Positions 1 through 7,846 are shown, counted from the first letter of the stretch. The stretch is DNA of 64,000 nucleotides from Candidatus Scalindua rubra (GCA_001723765.1 MAYW01000001.1:39255-103254); one strand, 5' to 3'. Notes: generated by a model from the sequence alone, not told the origin. A program made the numbers and translations.

Positions 1-498
1 TGGAGGAGTTGGAAAATCAAAATTCCATTCCTCCCACGGCCAGAAGAATGTCCAGAACGGTCCTCTCATGTATACGCCTATAATTATAAGCACAAACCAG
101 AAGGTAAATCCAAAAACGAAAACCGTAACTGCAAATTTTCTATCCGAAAAGTTGTAAACACCAATTCCTTTGGGATTCACATCCAGGTATGGAATCATCA
201 TTAGTCCAACAATTATAATGCCAGGAAGCACTACACCAGCAAACCATGGATCAAAATAGACGAGCTCCTCCTGCAAACCCAAAAAGTACCATGGGGCCTT
301 TGCCGGATTTTCCGGTTCCCCTGGATTGGCAAGTTCTCTCAAAGGCGCGTCAATATAAAATGCATATACGAGAAAAAAAACCGTTACGAGAATGGCGGCC
401 AAGAATTCCTTTGCCACCAGGTTTGGCCATGTAAAAACTTTTTCAGTTTTTTTCCCAGCCTCTCTCCGTGTTTCAAGCGTTTCATCACGATTTAACAT
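1..498 (-). CDS. Cytochrome b C-terminal domain protein (b6f subunit IV type), partial at window edge
   Basis: This is the C-terminal half of a split cytochrome b, the subunit that completes the quinol-oxidising (Qo) site of a cytochrome bc/b6f-type complex. The ATG at 498 has a GGGAG ribosome site seven bases upstream, and the frame stays open for 166 codons to the window edge. Three hydrophobic helices are visible (about residues 29-50, 79-102 and 117-140), as in subunit IV. The Qo motif PEWY appears as APWY within KAPWYFLGLQEE, a variant I recall from menaquinol-type complexes. The gene begins 17 bases after the b6-like gene and is the last member seen of the Rieske operon. It is absent from simple ORF lists only because its stop lies outside the window. 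Confidence 0.85.
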   Translation of the reverse strand, partial: MLNRDETLETRREAGKKTEKVFTWPNLVAKEFLAAILVTVFFLVYAFYIDAPLRELANPGEPENPAKAPWYFLGLQEELVYFDPWFAGVVLPGIIIVGLMMIPYLDVNPKGIGVYNFSDRKFAVTVFVFGFTFWFVLIIIGVYMRGPFWTFFWPWEEWNFDFPTPP

Positions 499-515
499 AA
501 AAATTCTCCCGATTA

Positions 516-1286
516 TTATAAAGGCCCGGAGATACCCCCGTCTTTTCTGATACGCCAGAAATGAAGTATCATTAGCCCTCCGGCAATTATGGGTATTGCT
601 ATGCAATGCCATACATAAGCGCGAAGTAAAGCCGGGGCATCAATTTGCGTACCGCCTAAGAGAGCAAAACGAACATCATTGTTTATTTTTACCCCTAAAA
701 TATCAGCAAATGGACCCTGATAACCTATAAGAGGCGTCGCCCCTCCCATATTGGTGCCAACCGTAATCGCCCAGTATCCTAGCTGATCCCAGGGCAATAA
801 ATATCCCGTAAAACTTAAGAGAAGGGTTAACACTAATAATAACACACCCACAGTCCAATTAAATTGTCTGGGGGCTTTGTAAGAACCCGTGAGAAATACC
901 CTGAGCATATGGACACAAACCGTTATAACCATTGCATGCCCTGCCCAGCGGTGTGAGTTCCTTAAAAGACGGCCAAAAGGCACCGCATACATTAAGTCAA
1001 TCATATCTGCATATGCACGATTAACATCAGGAACATAATAAAACATCAAAAGAATGCCTGTTATTGTCTCGTAAAAAAAGATAAAGAATGTTATACCGCC
1101 CAGACACCATGTAAATCGGATCTTCGTAGCGTACTTTGGAATCTTCACGGGATGCAAATGCGTCCATACGTTGCTTATAGTCTGAAGTGCTCTGTTTCTG
1201 GGGGTATCCACGTAACCATGGCGAAATACAGACTTCCAGATTTCATTGTCTGTAACCTTCTTTACTATATCCGAGATTAATTTCAT
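516..1286 (-). CDS. Cytochrome b6-type subunit of a Rieske/cytochrome b complex
   Basis: This is the N-terminal, haem-b-binding half of cytochrome b (256 aa, four transmembrane helices), which carries electrons across the membrane from quinol. Helix B has His-x13-His (in SHRWAG and CVHMLRV). Helix D has His-x14-His (WHC to LHF); 14 residues is the b6/menaquinol type rather than the mitochondrial 13. The motif WCLGGIT near residue 60 keeps the cysteine that binds the extra haem c(n)/c(i) in b6f-type complexes, so a covalent haem at the Qi side is likely. The start ATG at 1286 follows AAGGGG. It is transcribed after the flavoprotein gene (gap 181 bp) and before the subunit IV gene (gap 17 bp). 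Confidence 0.9.
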   Translation of the reverse strand: MKLISDIVKKVTDNEIWKSVFRHGYVDTPRNRALQTISNVWTHLHPVKIPKYATKIRFTWCLGGITFFIFFYETITGILLMFYYVPDVNRAYADMIDLMYAVPFGRLLRNSHRWAGHAMVITVCVHMLRVFLTGSYKAPRQFNWTVGVLLLVLTLLLSFTGYLLPWDQLGYWAITVGTNMGGATPLIGYQGPFADILGVKINNDVRFALLGGTQIDAPALLRAYVWHCIAIPIIAGGLMILHFWRIRKDGGISGPL

Positions 1287-1467
1287 TTGAACATCCCCTT
1301 ATTCACACTACTTATTCCTAACCCGAACGAGCCGGAACAAAATAATTGAGGAATTAAAGAATTCCTGAATCCCAAAATTCCTAAATCTCAAATCGTAATT
1401 TGTTGCCAAAAAATGTCAAAATATTTTTATTAAGCGCCTAACGTCATCATATTAGAAATTTATCTTC

Positions 1468-3291
1468 CTATAATCCTACTCCGCTTTTTTCTAGTAGTTT
1501 ATTGATTTCTTTATTAGGCTCCCAAAACACACTCTTCATGGATATTGCATCCACAGGACAATCTTTACAATTACCACATCTGATACAAACATCAGTATAC
1601 CTTATTACAATACCGTCTTTACTAACATGAGGCCGATAATCACCGCCAGTATCTACATCGACCTGCTCAAGCGCATCAACAGGACATACGCTGCTGCATC
1701 GGCCGCAGAGTATACAATCATCCGTCGCCACGTTAATATTAAGATCACATTTCAGACAACGTTCGGCCTCTATTTGCGCCTGAGATTCAGTAAGGCCAAG
1801 TTCTACTAAATTAAACGTGCCCTGTCTTTCTCCCACATTTAACATTTGCATCTCTTGACGGGGCACGGCATCATAATTTCCCTCTCGCGCATTACATTCG
1901 CTATCCAAAAGCGTAACCCAAACTTTCTTCTCAGGCTCTTGAAGGTTTTCTCCCCTTATATATCTATCGATGGCCTTTGCAACTTTGTGACCATCTGCAA
2001 CTGCTTCAATTACGATTCTTGGTCCGTAAGCAACGTCACCTCCCGCAAATACACCTGGTCTTGTAGTTGCAAGAGTTTCATCATCAACCTTTATTGTACC
2101 TCTTGGTGTCAACTCTATCTCAGGGCGCCCCTCTAGCCAGGATGCGTCAGGAGTCTGACCAACTGCTAATATCACAGTATCTGAAGGGATAGTACTTTCA
2201 CTACCCTCAATAAATGTTGGATTAAACCTGCCGCTACTATCAAAAACAGATTTAACATCCAGGGTTTCCAACCCCACGACCCTGTTATTTTCTCTAATGA
2301 TTCTCTTGGGCCCTTTAGATGGATTAAGTATTATTCCTTCCTCCTCTGCTCCTTCAATCTCATGCTCGAATGCAGGCATCTCTTCTTTAGACTCCAGGCA
2401 GACTACGTGTACTTCTCGGGCCCCTAGACGAATTGCCATCCTCGCAGCGTCCATCTCAGCATGTTCGTATCCAACGTTTTCAGTAAACCTTACAGCGGTT
2501 CTTGCAGTATCCATTGCGACGTTCCCACCCCCAACCACTATCACTTTTTTACCCAGACTTTTCATAACACCGAGACTTACGCTTTTCAAAAATTCTAGGC
2601 AATCCATAACGCCATCCCCTTCTTCTCCAGGGATCCCAAGTTTTCTAACCTTCTGTGCGCCTGCAGCAATAAATACGGCTTTATATCCCTCTTTTAATAA
2701 ATCAGAAATCGTCTTTCCTGGTTTTCCAATAGGGGTATTTGTCTTTATCTTAACACCTCGTGCCTTAATATTATTTACATCAAACATTATTTGTTCTCGC
2801 GGTAACCTGTAAGATGGAATTGCCCACATCATCATACCGCCTACTATAGATTCCTTTTCAAAAACAGTCACCTTGTATCCCATACCAGCGAGGCCGTTTG
2901 CTGCTGTTAATCCAGCAGGACCAGCTCCAATTATGGCAACTTTTCCTTTTCTCTTTTTTATCTTTTGGGATGGGATTTCTATTTTATTCTTGTAAATGTA
3001 GTCTGTAACAAACCGCTTTAAGGCATCAATTGCTACTGGTTTGTCAAAATCACCACGTTTACATTTGGTCTCACATGGGCGTGCGCATATATATCCACAA
3101 ACGGCAGGGAATGGATTGGTTTCTAACATCAATTTATACGATTCCAGATACCTACCTTGATTAATCAGACGTATGTAACCAGGCACATCCATATGCGCCG
3201 GGCAGCGATGTTGGCAACGAATGTTTTTTTCTAACCAATCCAAATCAAGAGCTACCCGTGTCCCTTGTTTAGATATAGTCGATTGGCTCAT
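1468..3291 (-). CDS. GltD-like FAD/NAD(P) oxidoreductase with N- and C-terminal Fe-S domains
   Basis: A 607-aa flavoprotein of the glutamate synthase small-subunit/NADPH oxidoreductase superfamily. Order: N-terminal Fe-S domain (cysteines near 26, 30, 65, 69, 73, 77), FAD Rossmann fold (GAGPAG, 122-127), NAD(P) Rossmann fold (VVGGGN, about 250), then a C-terminal two-cluster ferredoxin domain (about 535-590). The first ferredoxin motif is regular (CILCGRCSSVCP). The second, CIRCGNCKDCP, has only two residues before the last cysteine instead of three. The gene sits between the Rieske and cytochrome b genes, so the product probably docks on the complex and links NAD(P)H or ferredoxin to the quinone pool. 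The direction of electron flow is not visible. A GltD amidotransferase role is unlikely because no gltB is present. Confidence 0.85.
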   Translation of the reverse strand: MSQSTISKQGTRVALDLDWLEKNIRCQHRCPAHMDVPGYIRLINQGRYLESYKLMLETNPFPAVCGYICARPCETKCKRGDFDKPVAIDALKRFVTDYIYKNKIEIPSQKIKKRKGKVAIIGAGPAGLTAANGLAGMGYKVTVFEKESIVGGMMMWAIPSYRLPREQIMFDVNNIKARGVKIKTNTPIGKPGKTISDLLKEGYKAVFIAAGAQKVRKLGIPGEEGDGVMDCLEFLKSVSLGVMKSLGKKVIVVGGGNVAMDTARTAVRFTENVGYEHAEMDAARMAIRLGAREVHVVCLESKEEMPAFEHEIEGAEEEGIILNPSKGPKRIIRENNRVVGLETLDVKSVFDSSGRFNPTFIEGSESTIPSDTVILAVGQTPDASWLEGRPEIELTPRGTIKVDDETLATTRPGVFAGGDVAYGPRIVIEAVADGHKVAKAIDRYIRGENLQEPEKKVWVTLLDSECNAREGNYDAVPRQEMQMLNVGERQGTFNLVELGLTESQAQIEAERCLKCDLNINVATDDCILCGRCSSVCPVDALEQVDVDTGGDYRPHVSKDGIVIRYTDVCIRCGNCKDCPVDAISMKSVFWEPNKEINKLLEKSGVGL

Positions 3292-3332
3292 ATATACACC
3301 TTTTGTAAGAAATATAGCCTATATATAAATAT

Positions 3333-3836
3333 TTATATAAACAACTCCGTTTCGAGTGGTACTATTTTACTTGTATCCGCAACCAACTTGCCCTCATCTG
3401 AAAGTGAAAGTTGAAAATGGTACAATGGCCTAGGCGCCGGACCTGCAAAATTTACTCCGTCCCTATAATATTTACTTCCATGACATGGACATTCAAATAT
3501 GTTCTTTTCCTTTGTCCAATGCACTGCACAACCGAGATGTTGACATATCATTGATATTACCTTAAAGCTATTACCATCCCTTACAATAAAAACCCTCCTT
3601 GTCTTTAGTGTTGTTACTGTATTCTCCATAAAATCCGATGGCAAACCAACGGAAAAAACTGGAGAAGGCTCAAAAAGAACCTTAGGAAAGAAAAACCCTT
3701 TAGGCCCCAATATTTCCCACGCATAAGCTAACATTGTTACAAGGAAAACCCACCATCCAGCAATAGTAAAAAAGTCTCTCCTAGCAGTATATATACCACC
3801 CTTTGACGTTTCTTTTTCTTTTACCATATTAACCAT
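3333..3836 (-). CDS. Rieske [2Fe-2S] protein
   Basis: The high-potential iron-sulfur subunit that takes the first electron from quinol. The two cluster motifs are CQHLGC and CPCHGS (Cys-x-His ... Cys-x2-His), with the final tyrosine-containing loop SKYYRDG. One N-terminal membrane anchor (FTIAGWWVFLVTMLAYAWEI) follows a charged leader with a twin-arginine-like RRDF, as usual for Rieske proteins exported folded. I chose the ATG at 3836 because AAGGA lies eight bases upstream; the frame runs upstream to 3911 but that part is AT-rich leader with no ribosome site. First gene of the operon that continues into the flavoprotein and cytochrome b genes. Confidence 0.9.
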   Translation of the reverse strand: MVNMVKEKETSKGGIYTARRDFFTIAGWWVFLVTMLAYAWEILGPKGFFFPKVLFEPSPVFSVGLPSDFMENTVTTLKTRRVFIVRDGNSFKVISMICQHLGCAVHWTKEKNIFECPCHGSKYYRDGVNFAGPAPRPLYHFQLSLSDEGKLVADTSKIVPLETELFI

Positions 3837-4337
3837 AATTAAATCCTTAATATATATAAAATAATACAGATTAATTAATTGAGTTTTTTCGTAATATGAA
3901 TTTAATAACAACTACTTTTTATTCATGATAGTATGTAAACTCTATGTGAAACGGGAAAGTTTAACAAAGTGATAACTAAATAGCAATAGTGTTTTGATAT
4001 TACTTTTATCCAAATAATATACACTTAATTTTTAGTATTTGTTGAGAATTGCAAAAGATGTACCATAAAAAAAAAGAAATGCAAAATAGACGTGATTGTC
4101 TAAGTACTTACTAATAATGAACATATGAATATCCGAACTCTTAAGGAAACAATTTGTTTATCATTTCATTATATTCTTTTTGACAACCTGTCAATACATA
4201 TCGTAATTAAAAAAAATGAATGACATTATGTCAGCACCTAAAAATTTTCTTGCTATTTTAAATACTGAACATTACTTCTATTGAACCAGGTGAAATATTC
4301 ATTCATACCGTACACAAGACTATTGGTTTAAAATTGT
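3837..4337. other. 500-bp AT-rich intergenic region upstream of the Rieske operon
   Basis: No coding ORF is credible here. It lies between two minus-strand operons, so it holds the promoter of the Rieske operon and the 3' end of the TusA transcript. The only clear structure is the palindrome with a promoter-like match at 4168-4194. Confidence 0.6.
4168..4194 (-). promoter_or_regulatory. Candidate promoter with a palindromic -35 box for the Rieske operon
   Basis: On the minus strand TTGACA (4194-4189) and TATAAT (4173-4168) are 15 bases apart, shorter than the preferred 17. The -35 box is one arm of a perfect palindrome, TTGACA-ACC-TGTCAA (4180-4194), of the size and AT flank seen for Crp/Fnr-type operators. 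About 340 bp upstream of the Rieske start. Inference only. Confidence 0.3.
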
Positions 4338-4577
4338 CTATGGGCTTTTTTTTACAAATATCTTGTATCCATTATCAAATTTCTCAACCTTTATAATCCT
4401 GTGCCCTTCCTCTTTTATACTCCTTGGGACATTTCTCATCGGCTCTCCATCATCGAGGGCCACTTCCAAAACCTGCCCACTTTCCATCATCTCCAGCTTT
4501 AATTTTGTCTTAACAAAATTAATCGGACACAGAACACCTCTTAAATCGATTTTTTCATCTATTCCATTTTCATTCAT
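4338..4577 (-). CDS. TusA/SirA-family sulfur carrier protein
   Basis: A 79-aa protein of the TusA fold (beta-alpha-beta-alpha-beta-beta). The N-terminal motif DLRGVLCPINF holds the conserved cysteine (about residue 17) that carries persulfide sulfur; TusA itself has CPxP, here CPIN. TusA proteins pass sulfur between cysteine desulfurase, thiolation enzymes and, in sulfur metabolisers, Dsr proteins. It is the last gene of the sulfite-reductase operon, 24 bp after the JAMM peptidase. The ribosome site is weak (A-rich, AAAAAGAAAAA). Its partner here is probably the DsrE-like protein or the reductase, not tRNA thiolation. Confidence 0.8.
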   Translation of the reverse strand: MNENGIDEKIDLRGVLCPINFVKTKLKLEMMESGQVLEVALDDGEPMRNVPRSIKEEGHRIIKVEKFDNGYKIFVKKSP

Positions 4578-4601
4578 TTTTTCTTTTTGCCTATCATTTT
4601 T

Positions 4602-5243
4602 CTAAAAAAAGCCTTTTAACACCACTTGTTTTAAATACTCGTAGCCTTCCTTACACGCGAAATAGATACCTATACCTGTTAAACCCCAACTAAAAAAGTA
4701 GCTAATGGAGGCTGAACCAGCTTTTACTTTTAAAGATAAAGGAAGAAAAAAAATAAGCGGAATACAGAAATAAAAAATAAAACTAAATGCTATAAGTGAC
4801 ACTCCTATTATAAATTTACGTCTATTTATTTTTAGTTTTTCTTCCTCAAGTGTCTGCTTTTCAGAATCAAAACACCAGGATTTCAGTTCCTCTTCTTTTC
4901 CGTTTCTAACAGATATTATTATGTACGAATACTCTGTCCATACACATGCACATTCTTTATCAAAAGCTGATGGAGCCGCTGGATGGTCAGGATGTGAATG
5001 ATAAAGGCCTATTATCTTTAGTTTTTTTTTTGTTGCTTCTCTATCAATCTTGTCAAATGTCTTTGAATCTATCTCATATCTATCCTCTGCCCTTACCTTG
5101 TTCTTATTTTCAACCGGGTAAATTTCACATACCTCTTTTTCAGAACCATTACTACCTACAAGAATACCACAACATTCAAAGGGATAAGCAGTCTTTGCCT
5201 CTTTTAACATCTTGTTGATTAAACTCTGATTAATATAAATCAT
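4602..5243 (-). CDS. JAMM/Mov34 metallopeptidase with C-terminal membrane segments
   Basis: A JAB1/MPN (JAMM) zinc peptidase of the bacterial type that trims sulfur-carrier proteins (as in HcyD/Mec-type systems). The metal motif HSHPDHPAAPSAFD fits HxHx(7)Sx(2)D, and the upstream glutamate lies in EIYPVEN. After the domain (about 1-125) come a charged linker and two hydrophobic stretches (about 145-170 and 180-197), so the enzyme is probably membrane-tethered, which is unusual for this family. I start at MIYINQSL (5243): the frame extends to 5303, but that part crosses a hairpin (5252-5272) and lacks family similarity. It stands between the DsrE-like gene and the TusA-like gene, which supports a sulfur-carrier substrate. 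Confidence 0.75.
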   Translation of the reverse strand: MIYINQSLINKMLKEAKTAYPFECCGILVGSNGSEKEVCEIYPVENKNKVRAEDRYEIDSKTFDKIDREATKKKLKIIGLYHSHPDHPAAPSAFDKECACVWTEYSYIIISVRNGKEEELKSWCFDSEKQTLEEEKLKINRRKFIIGVSLIAFSFIFYFCIPLIFFLPLSLKVKAGSASISYFFSWGLTGIGIYFACKEGYEYLKQVVLKGFF

Positions 5244-5251
5244 ATTTTCTT

Positions 5252-5272
5252 TACCACACTGAAAGTGTGGTA
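5252..5272. promoter_or_regulatory. Hairpin immediately upstream of the JAMM gene
   Basis: TACCACACT-GAA-AGTGTGGTA forms a nine-base stem with a three-base loop, nine bases before the chosen JAMM start. A close relative, TTACCACAC-AGAAG-GTGTGGTAA, stands at 7762-7784, so this may be a dispersed repeat used as an intra-operon element (RNA processing or attenuation). Confidence 0.4.
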
Positions 5273-5309
5273 GGTTATAAACTAGTTTGCTGCTGGCGGT
5301 CACCTCTCT

Positions 5310-5726
5310 CTAAATAAAGAGCTGCGTTTCAGTACCTTCAGCCATTTTCAACATTGTAGGTAAACCCAGTATGTCATCAACCTTACTATTCACCAGCTCT
5401 TCATCCAGTTCCATTAACTTTACAGCGCCGCTGCATGCGTAAATCTCCAGATTTCCCAACCTTCTTACTTCATTTAATAATTCCTTTAACCTAATTGGAT
5501 TTTTGTGTTGCGCCGATTCTATTAGTCTTTTATCTTCGCCCTGAATTTCAACAGAATACTCAATTTCATCAAGCTTGTCACTCACGAATTTCTTAAGCGC
5601 CCAAAAGAATAAAAATATATAAACTTTATTCCCCATAGAGGCTGCTGTAGTAGCTAACATTACTGCCTGATACAATTTATCATAAGTGCCACTATGCAGA
5701 AAAAGTATAAATTTTTTCTCTTTCAT
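5310..5726 (-). CDS. DsrE/DsrF-like family protein
   Basis: A 138-aa protein of the DsrE/F-like fold (COG2044 type). It has the early hydrophobic strand KKFILFLHSG, the helix AVMLATTAASMGNKV and the strand VYIFLFFWAL typical of the family, and a later cysteine in EIYACSGAVKLM that could carry sulfur. DsrE-like proteins hand persulfide sulfur to or from TusA-type carriers. The ATG (5726) follows directly on the stop codon of the sulfite reductase frame, which implies translational coupling. Function inferred from family and neighbours. Confidence 0.75.
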   Translation of the reverse strand: MKEKKFILFLHSGTYDKLYQAVMLATTAASMGNKVYIFLFFWALKKFVSDKLDEIEYSVEIQGEDKRLIESAQHKNPIRLKELLNEVRRLGNLEIYACSGAVKLMELDEELVNSKVDDILGLPTMLKMAEGTETQLFI

Positions 5727-5966
5727 CTAATCTGTAATAAAAGGGCGCGCAACTTCTTCTCCGTATTTTTCTAATCCAACACGATCAATAGTTGTTCCTA
5801 TCCTTTCTCCTCTCTTACCATTTTTCTTATACCAATCAAGGGTTTGTTCAATAAAATCTAACACTTTTTCATCCGGCAAGAACAACATAATTTCATTTGC
5901 CTTTCTTGGATGTCTTCCATGTTTTCCTCCTGCCCGGCAACCCAACCCTTTCGTTTTTCGGTCCAT
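5727..5966 (-). CDS. Sulfite reductase, C-terminal fragment after frame breaks
   Basis: This 79-codon frame is the C-terminal part of the sulfite reductase whose N-terminal part is at 5970-6617. Residues from GGKHGRHPRKA onward match the usual end of small sirohaem sulfite reductases. The first residues (MDRKTKGLGCRA) are out-of-frame sequence; the true reading there is in another frame (see the N-terminal part). It is in the same frame as the upstream piece and separated from it only by a TAA at 5970-5972, so it is not an independent gene. Confidence 0.7.
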   Translation of the reverse strand: MDRKTKGLGCRAGGKHGRHPRKANEIMLFLPDEKVLDFIEQTLDWYKKNGKRGERIGTTIDRVGLEKYGEEVARPFITD

Positions 5967-5969
5967 GCA

Positions 5970-6617
5970 TTAGTAGGGCATGCTTTTTATACAATCTCCA
6001 CAATACACACATTTTTCTCTATAAAAAATAGGTTTCCCATCTTCTGCCGCAACTATGGCTCCTTCCAGACATGCCTTTTCACACAGAGTACATCCAGTAC
6101 ATGGATCTTCTTCCCAATGCGGATCTACAATTCCCTGAAACCCCAAATCCATTCCCCTTGTTCTAGAGCAGTCTATTGGACAACCAGAAAACGAAATCTT
6201 AAACTTGTGATGGCAAGTCGTACCAAAAAATTTTTTATCCACCTCCAACGCCTTCTTCTGAGCATCCATAATCCCTTTGGGATTATACTCACAACCACCA
6301 CAAGCAGTAGGAACACGAACTCTGGGACCACAAGATGCGATTGGCTGTCCAAATTCTGCCAGTTCATTTACAACTGCATCAAAATCATCTATGTGTACAC
6401 CAATAATTTCAACTGATTGCCTAAAACTGAGGTGGCAATAACCCATTCTACTATATTTTTTCGCGACTTCGGCAATCTTGACCATCTTGTCAATGTCAAG
6501 CCTACCTCCTGGCACTCTCAAACGAACTGTAAAGAGATCTTTCTGGTTCTGTTTTATAAATCCACCAGACTTTAATTCATTAAAGTCAATCCTTTTAACA
6601 TCAGTACTTTCGGGCAT
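5970..6617 (-). CDS. Sirohaem sulfite reductase with ferredoxin domain, N-terminal part (frame disrupted)
   Basis: A small assimilatory-type sulfite reductase (six-electron sulfite to sulfide). N-terminal ferrodoxin-like half-domain (about 20-80), sirohaem/[4Fe-4S] cysteines in TACGGCEYNPKG and SGCPIDCSRT, then a ferredoxin domain with CTGCTLCEKAC and CVYCGDC. The frame ends at SMPY-stop just where the second ferredoxin motif should finish. Reading one A fewer in the five-A run at 5982-5986 restores ACPTNAW and KRKGWVAG, and one more G near 5935 returns to the frame of GGKHGRHP at the start of the downstream piece. Two compensating one-base indels in homopolymers thus break one 296-aa gene. 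Sequencing error or a recent lesion are both possible. Preceded by the sirohaem synthesis gene. Confidence 0.8.
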   Translation of the reverse strand: MPESTDVKRIDFNELKSGGFIKQNQKDLFTVRLRVPGGRLDIDKMVKIAEVAKKYSRMGYCHLSFRQSVEIIGVHIDDFDAVVNELAEFGQPIASCGPRVRVPTACGGCEYNPKGIMDAQKKALEVDKKFFGTTCHHKFKISFSGCPIDCSRTRGMDLGFQGIVDPHWEEDPCTGCTLCEKACLEGAIVAAEDGKPIFYREKCVYCGDCIKSMPY

Positions 6618-6791
6618 TAATAACCCCTTAAGACTAACAAATAATAGAATTTACTCCTATAGCTAAAAATTATGTTATCACCTATAGAGAAATGTTGCAA
6701 GTAGAAAAAAGCTTGTGGAAAAAGCTCGAAAGTGAGTGAAAAGCTTAATGATTGGTATACTACTGAGAGCATAAAGTAGTTTACAGTGATG

Positions 6792-7415
6792 TCACTCAAA
6801 TATAATTTCTCTCATCTTTGCTTCTGCTTCTTTAATTCCTTTGGTCTTTACAATCTCCAGAATATCCTTTTCTGCTAGTCTTTGAAGTATCTTTCTACGT
6901 TTTGCATCATCTTTTATTTCAGATAATGCAACATTACGCATTTTAGTTAATAGATTAATATATTCACCATATTCTGGGCCAAAAACGACTTCTAATTCTT
7001 CTCTAATACTTTTAGCAAGGGCAGGACTTGCTCCACCAGTTGAAATGCTTATGCAAAGGTCTCCCCTGTTTACGGTTGAAGGAACTATGAATGAACAAAG
7101 TTCCGGGTAATCAACTACATTCACAATTATGTTTCTTTTTCCAGCATCTGTTGATACCTTCTTGTTAACTTCATCATCATCTGTAGCTGCAATTACAAGT
7201 AAGGCGCCATCCAAAAACCTTTCATCATAACTTTCATTTATTAGCGTAAGCCTTTTCTCCCTTGACATTTCAGGACAGACTTCAGGACAAACCACGACTA
7301 CGTCTGCACCTGCCTCTTTCAGGCTGCATGCCTTTCGATATGCTACTTTACCACCTCCAACAATAACACACTTTTTACCTTTAACATCCAAATAAAGAGG
7401 ATAAAATCTGGGCAT
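6792..7415 (-). CDS. Precorrin-2 dehydrogenase/sirohydrochlorin ferrochelatase (CysG N-terminal/Met8 type)
   Basis: Makes sirohaem, the cofactor of the sulfite reductase encoded next: NAD-dependent oxidation of precorrin-2 to sirohydrochlorin, then iron insertion. The Rossmann motif VIVGGGKVAYRKA sits at the N terminus after PRFYPLYLDVKGKKC, the usual start of the family; ASPALAKSIREELE forms the conserved central helix. There is no methyltransferase half, as in stand-alone Met8-like enzymes. I prefer the ATG at 7415 (MPRFYPL) because GGGAG lies at proper spacing; an upstream ATG at 7433 adds six residues. The gap to the reductase (6618-6791) is 174 bp without a gene. Confidence 0.85.
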   Translation of the reverse strand: MPRFYPLYLDVKGKKCVIVGGGKVAYRKACSLKEAGADVVVVCPEVCPEMSREKRLTLINESYDERFLDGALLVIAATDDDEVNKKVSTDAGKRNIIVNVVDYPELCSFIVPSTVNRGDLCISISTGGASPALAKSIREELEVVFGPEYGEYINLLTKMRNVALSEIKDDAKRRKILQRLAEKDILEIVKTKGIKEAEAKMREIIFE

Positions 7416-7541
7416 TTCCATCTCCCATATCATATAGCCTATTGAAATTATGTTCCTTAGGAATTGTTTTTTACTCCCTTAGATGATAAATTTTTATTGA
7501 ATTTCTTCACATAGCTTATATTATATTTTAGGTTTGTATCC

Positions 7542-7603
7542 CAACCTGGACAAGCCAGAACCAAAAAGGTAAATAATTCATTTATTCTGGCTTGTCCAGG
7601 TTG
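7542..7603. repeat. Long hairpin (19-bp perfect stem)
   Basis: Arms 7542-7560 (CAACCTGGACAAGCCAGAA) and 7585-7603 are perfect inverted copies around a 24-base loop. A related stretch (AACAAGCCTGAACCAAAAAG) follows the hairpin repeat ending at 19250, so it belongs to a dispersed family. No flanking U-tract, hence not a terminator. Confidence 0.6.
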
Positions 7604-7761
7604 TCAAATGAAAACCTACGGTTTTCAAACTTTCCCTTAAGTATAGAGAATAGCTAAATTATAAAATAAGGCAATTTAATTTTAGCTCAACCTGGTTGTT
7701 ACTGGTTTGAAACTAAAAGAACTCTTTATTATTCCAAAGCTTTGTTACTAAACAATTTTCA

Positions 7762-7846
7762 TTACCACACAGAAGGTGTGGTAAAACAGTCTCTAAGCCG
7801 ACAATTTTCAGTCAAAAAAAGCAAGAAATTGTTGGCTTAGAGACTG
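7762..7846. repeat. Dispersed hairpin repeat (copy 1)
   Basis: Two palindromes in a row: TTACCACAC/GTGTGGTAA (7762-7784) and a 60-bp hairpin (7787-7846) with arms CAGTCTCTAAGCC...ACAATTT. The second has a diverged copy at 19153-19250 that carries an extra 39-bp GC-rich palindrome in its loop. The 7434-8051 gap otherwise has only the 7542-7603 hairpin and a short relic ORF. Confidence 0.6.

Noticed and set aside
246..434. 62-aa plus-strand frame in the subunit IV gene
   Set aside because: Antisense shadow of a well-supported minus-strand gene.
5244..5303. 20-residue N-terminal extension of the JAMM gene
   Set aside because: It crosses a hairpin and lacks the start signal and family similarity; the ATG at 5243 fits the domain.
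5727..6617. Two separate genes in the sulfite reductase region
   Set aside because: They are in the same frame, divided by one stop, and the frame between restores a known ferredoxin motif.
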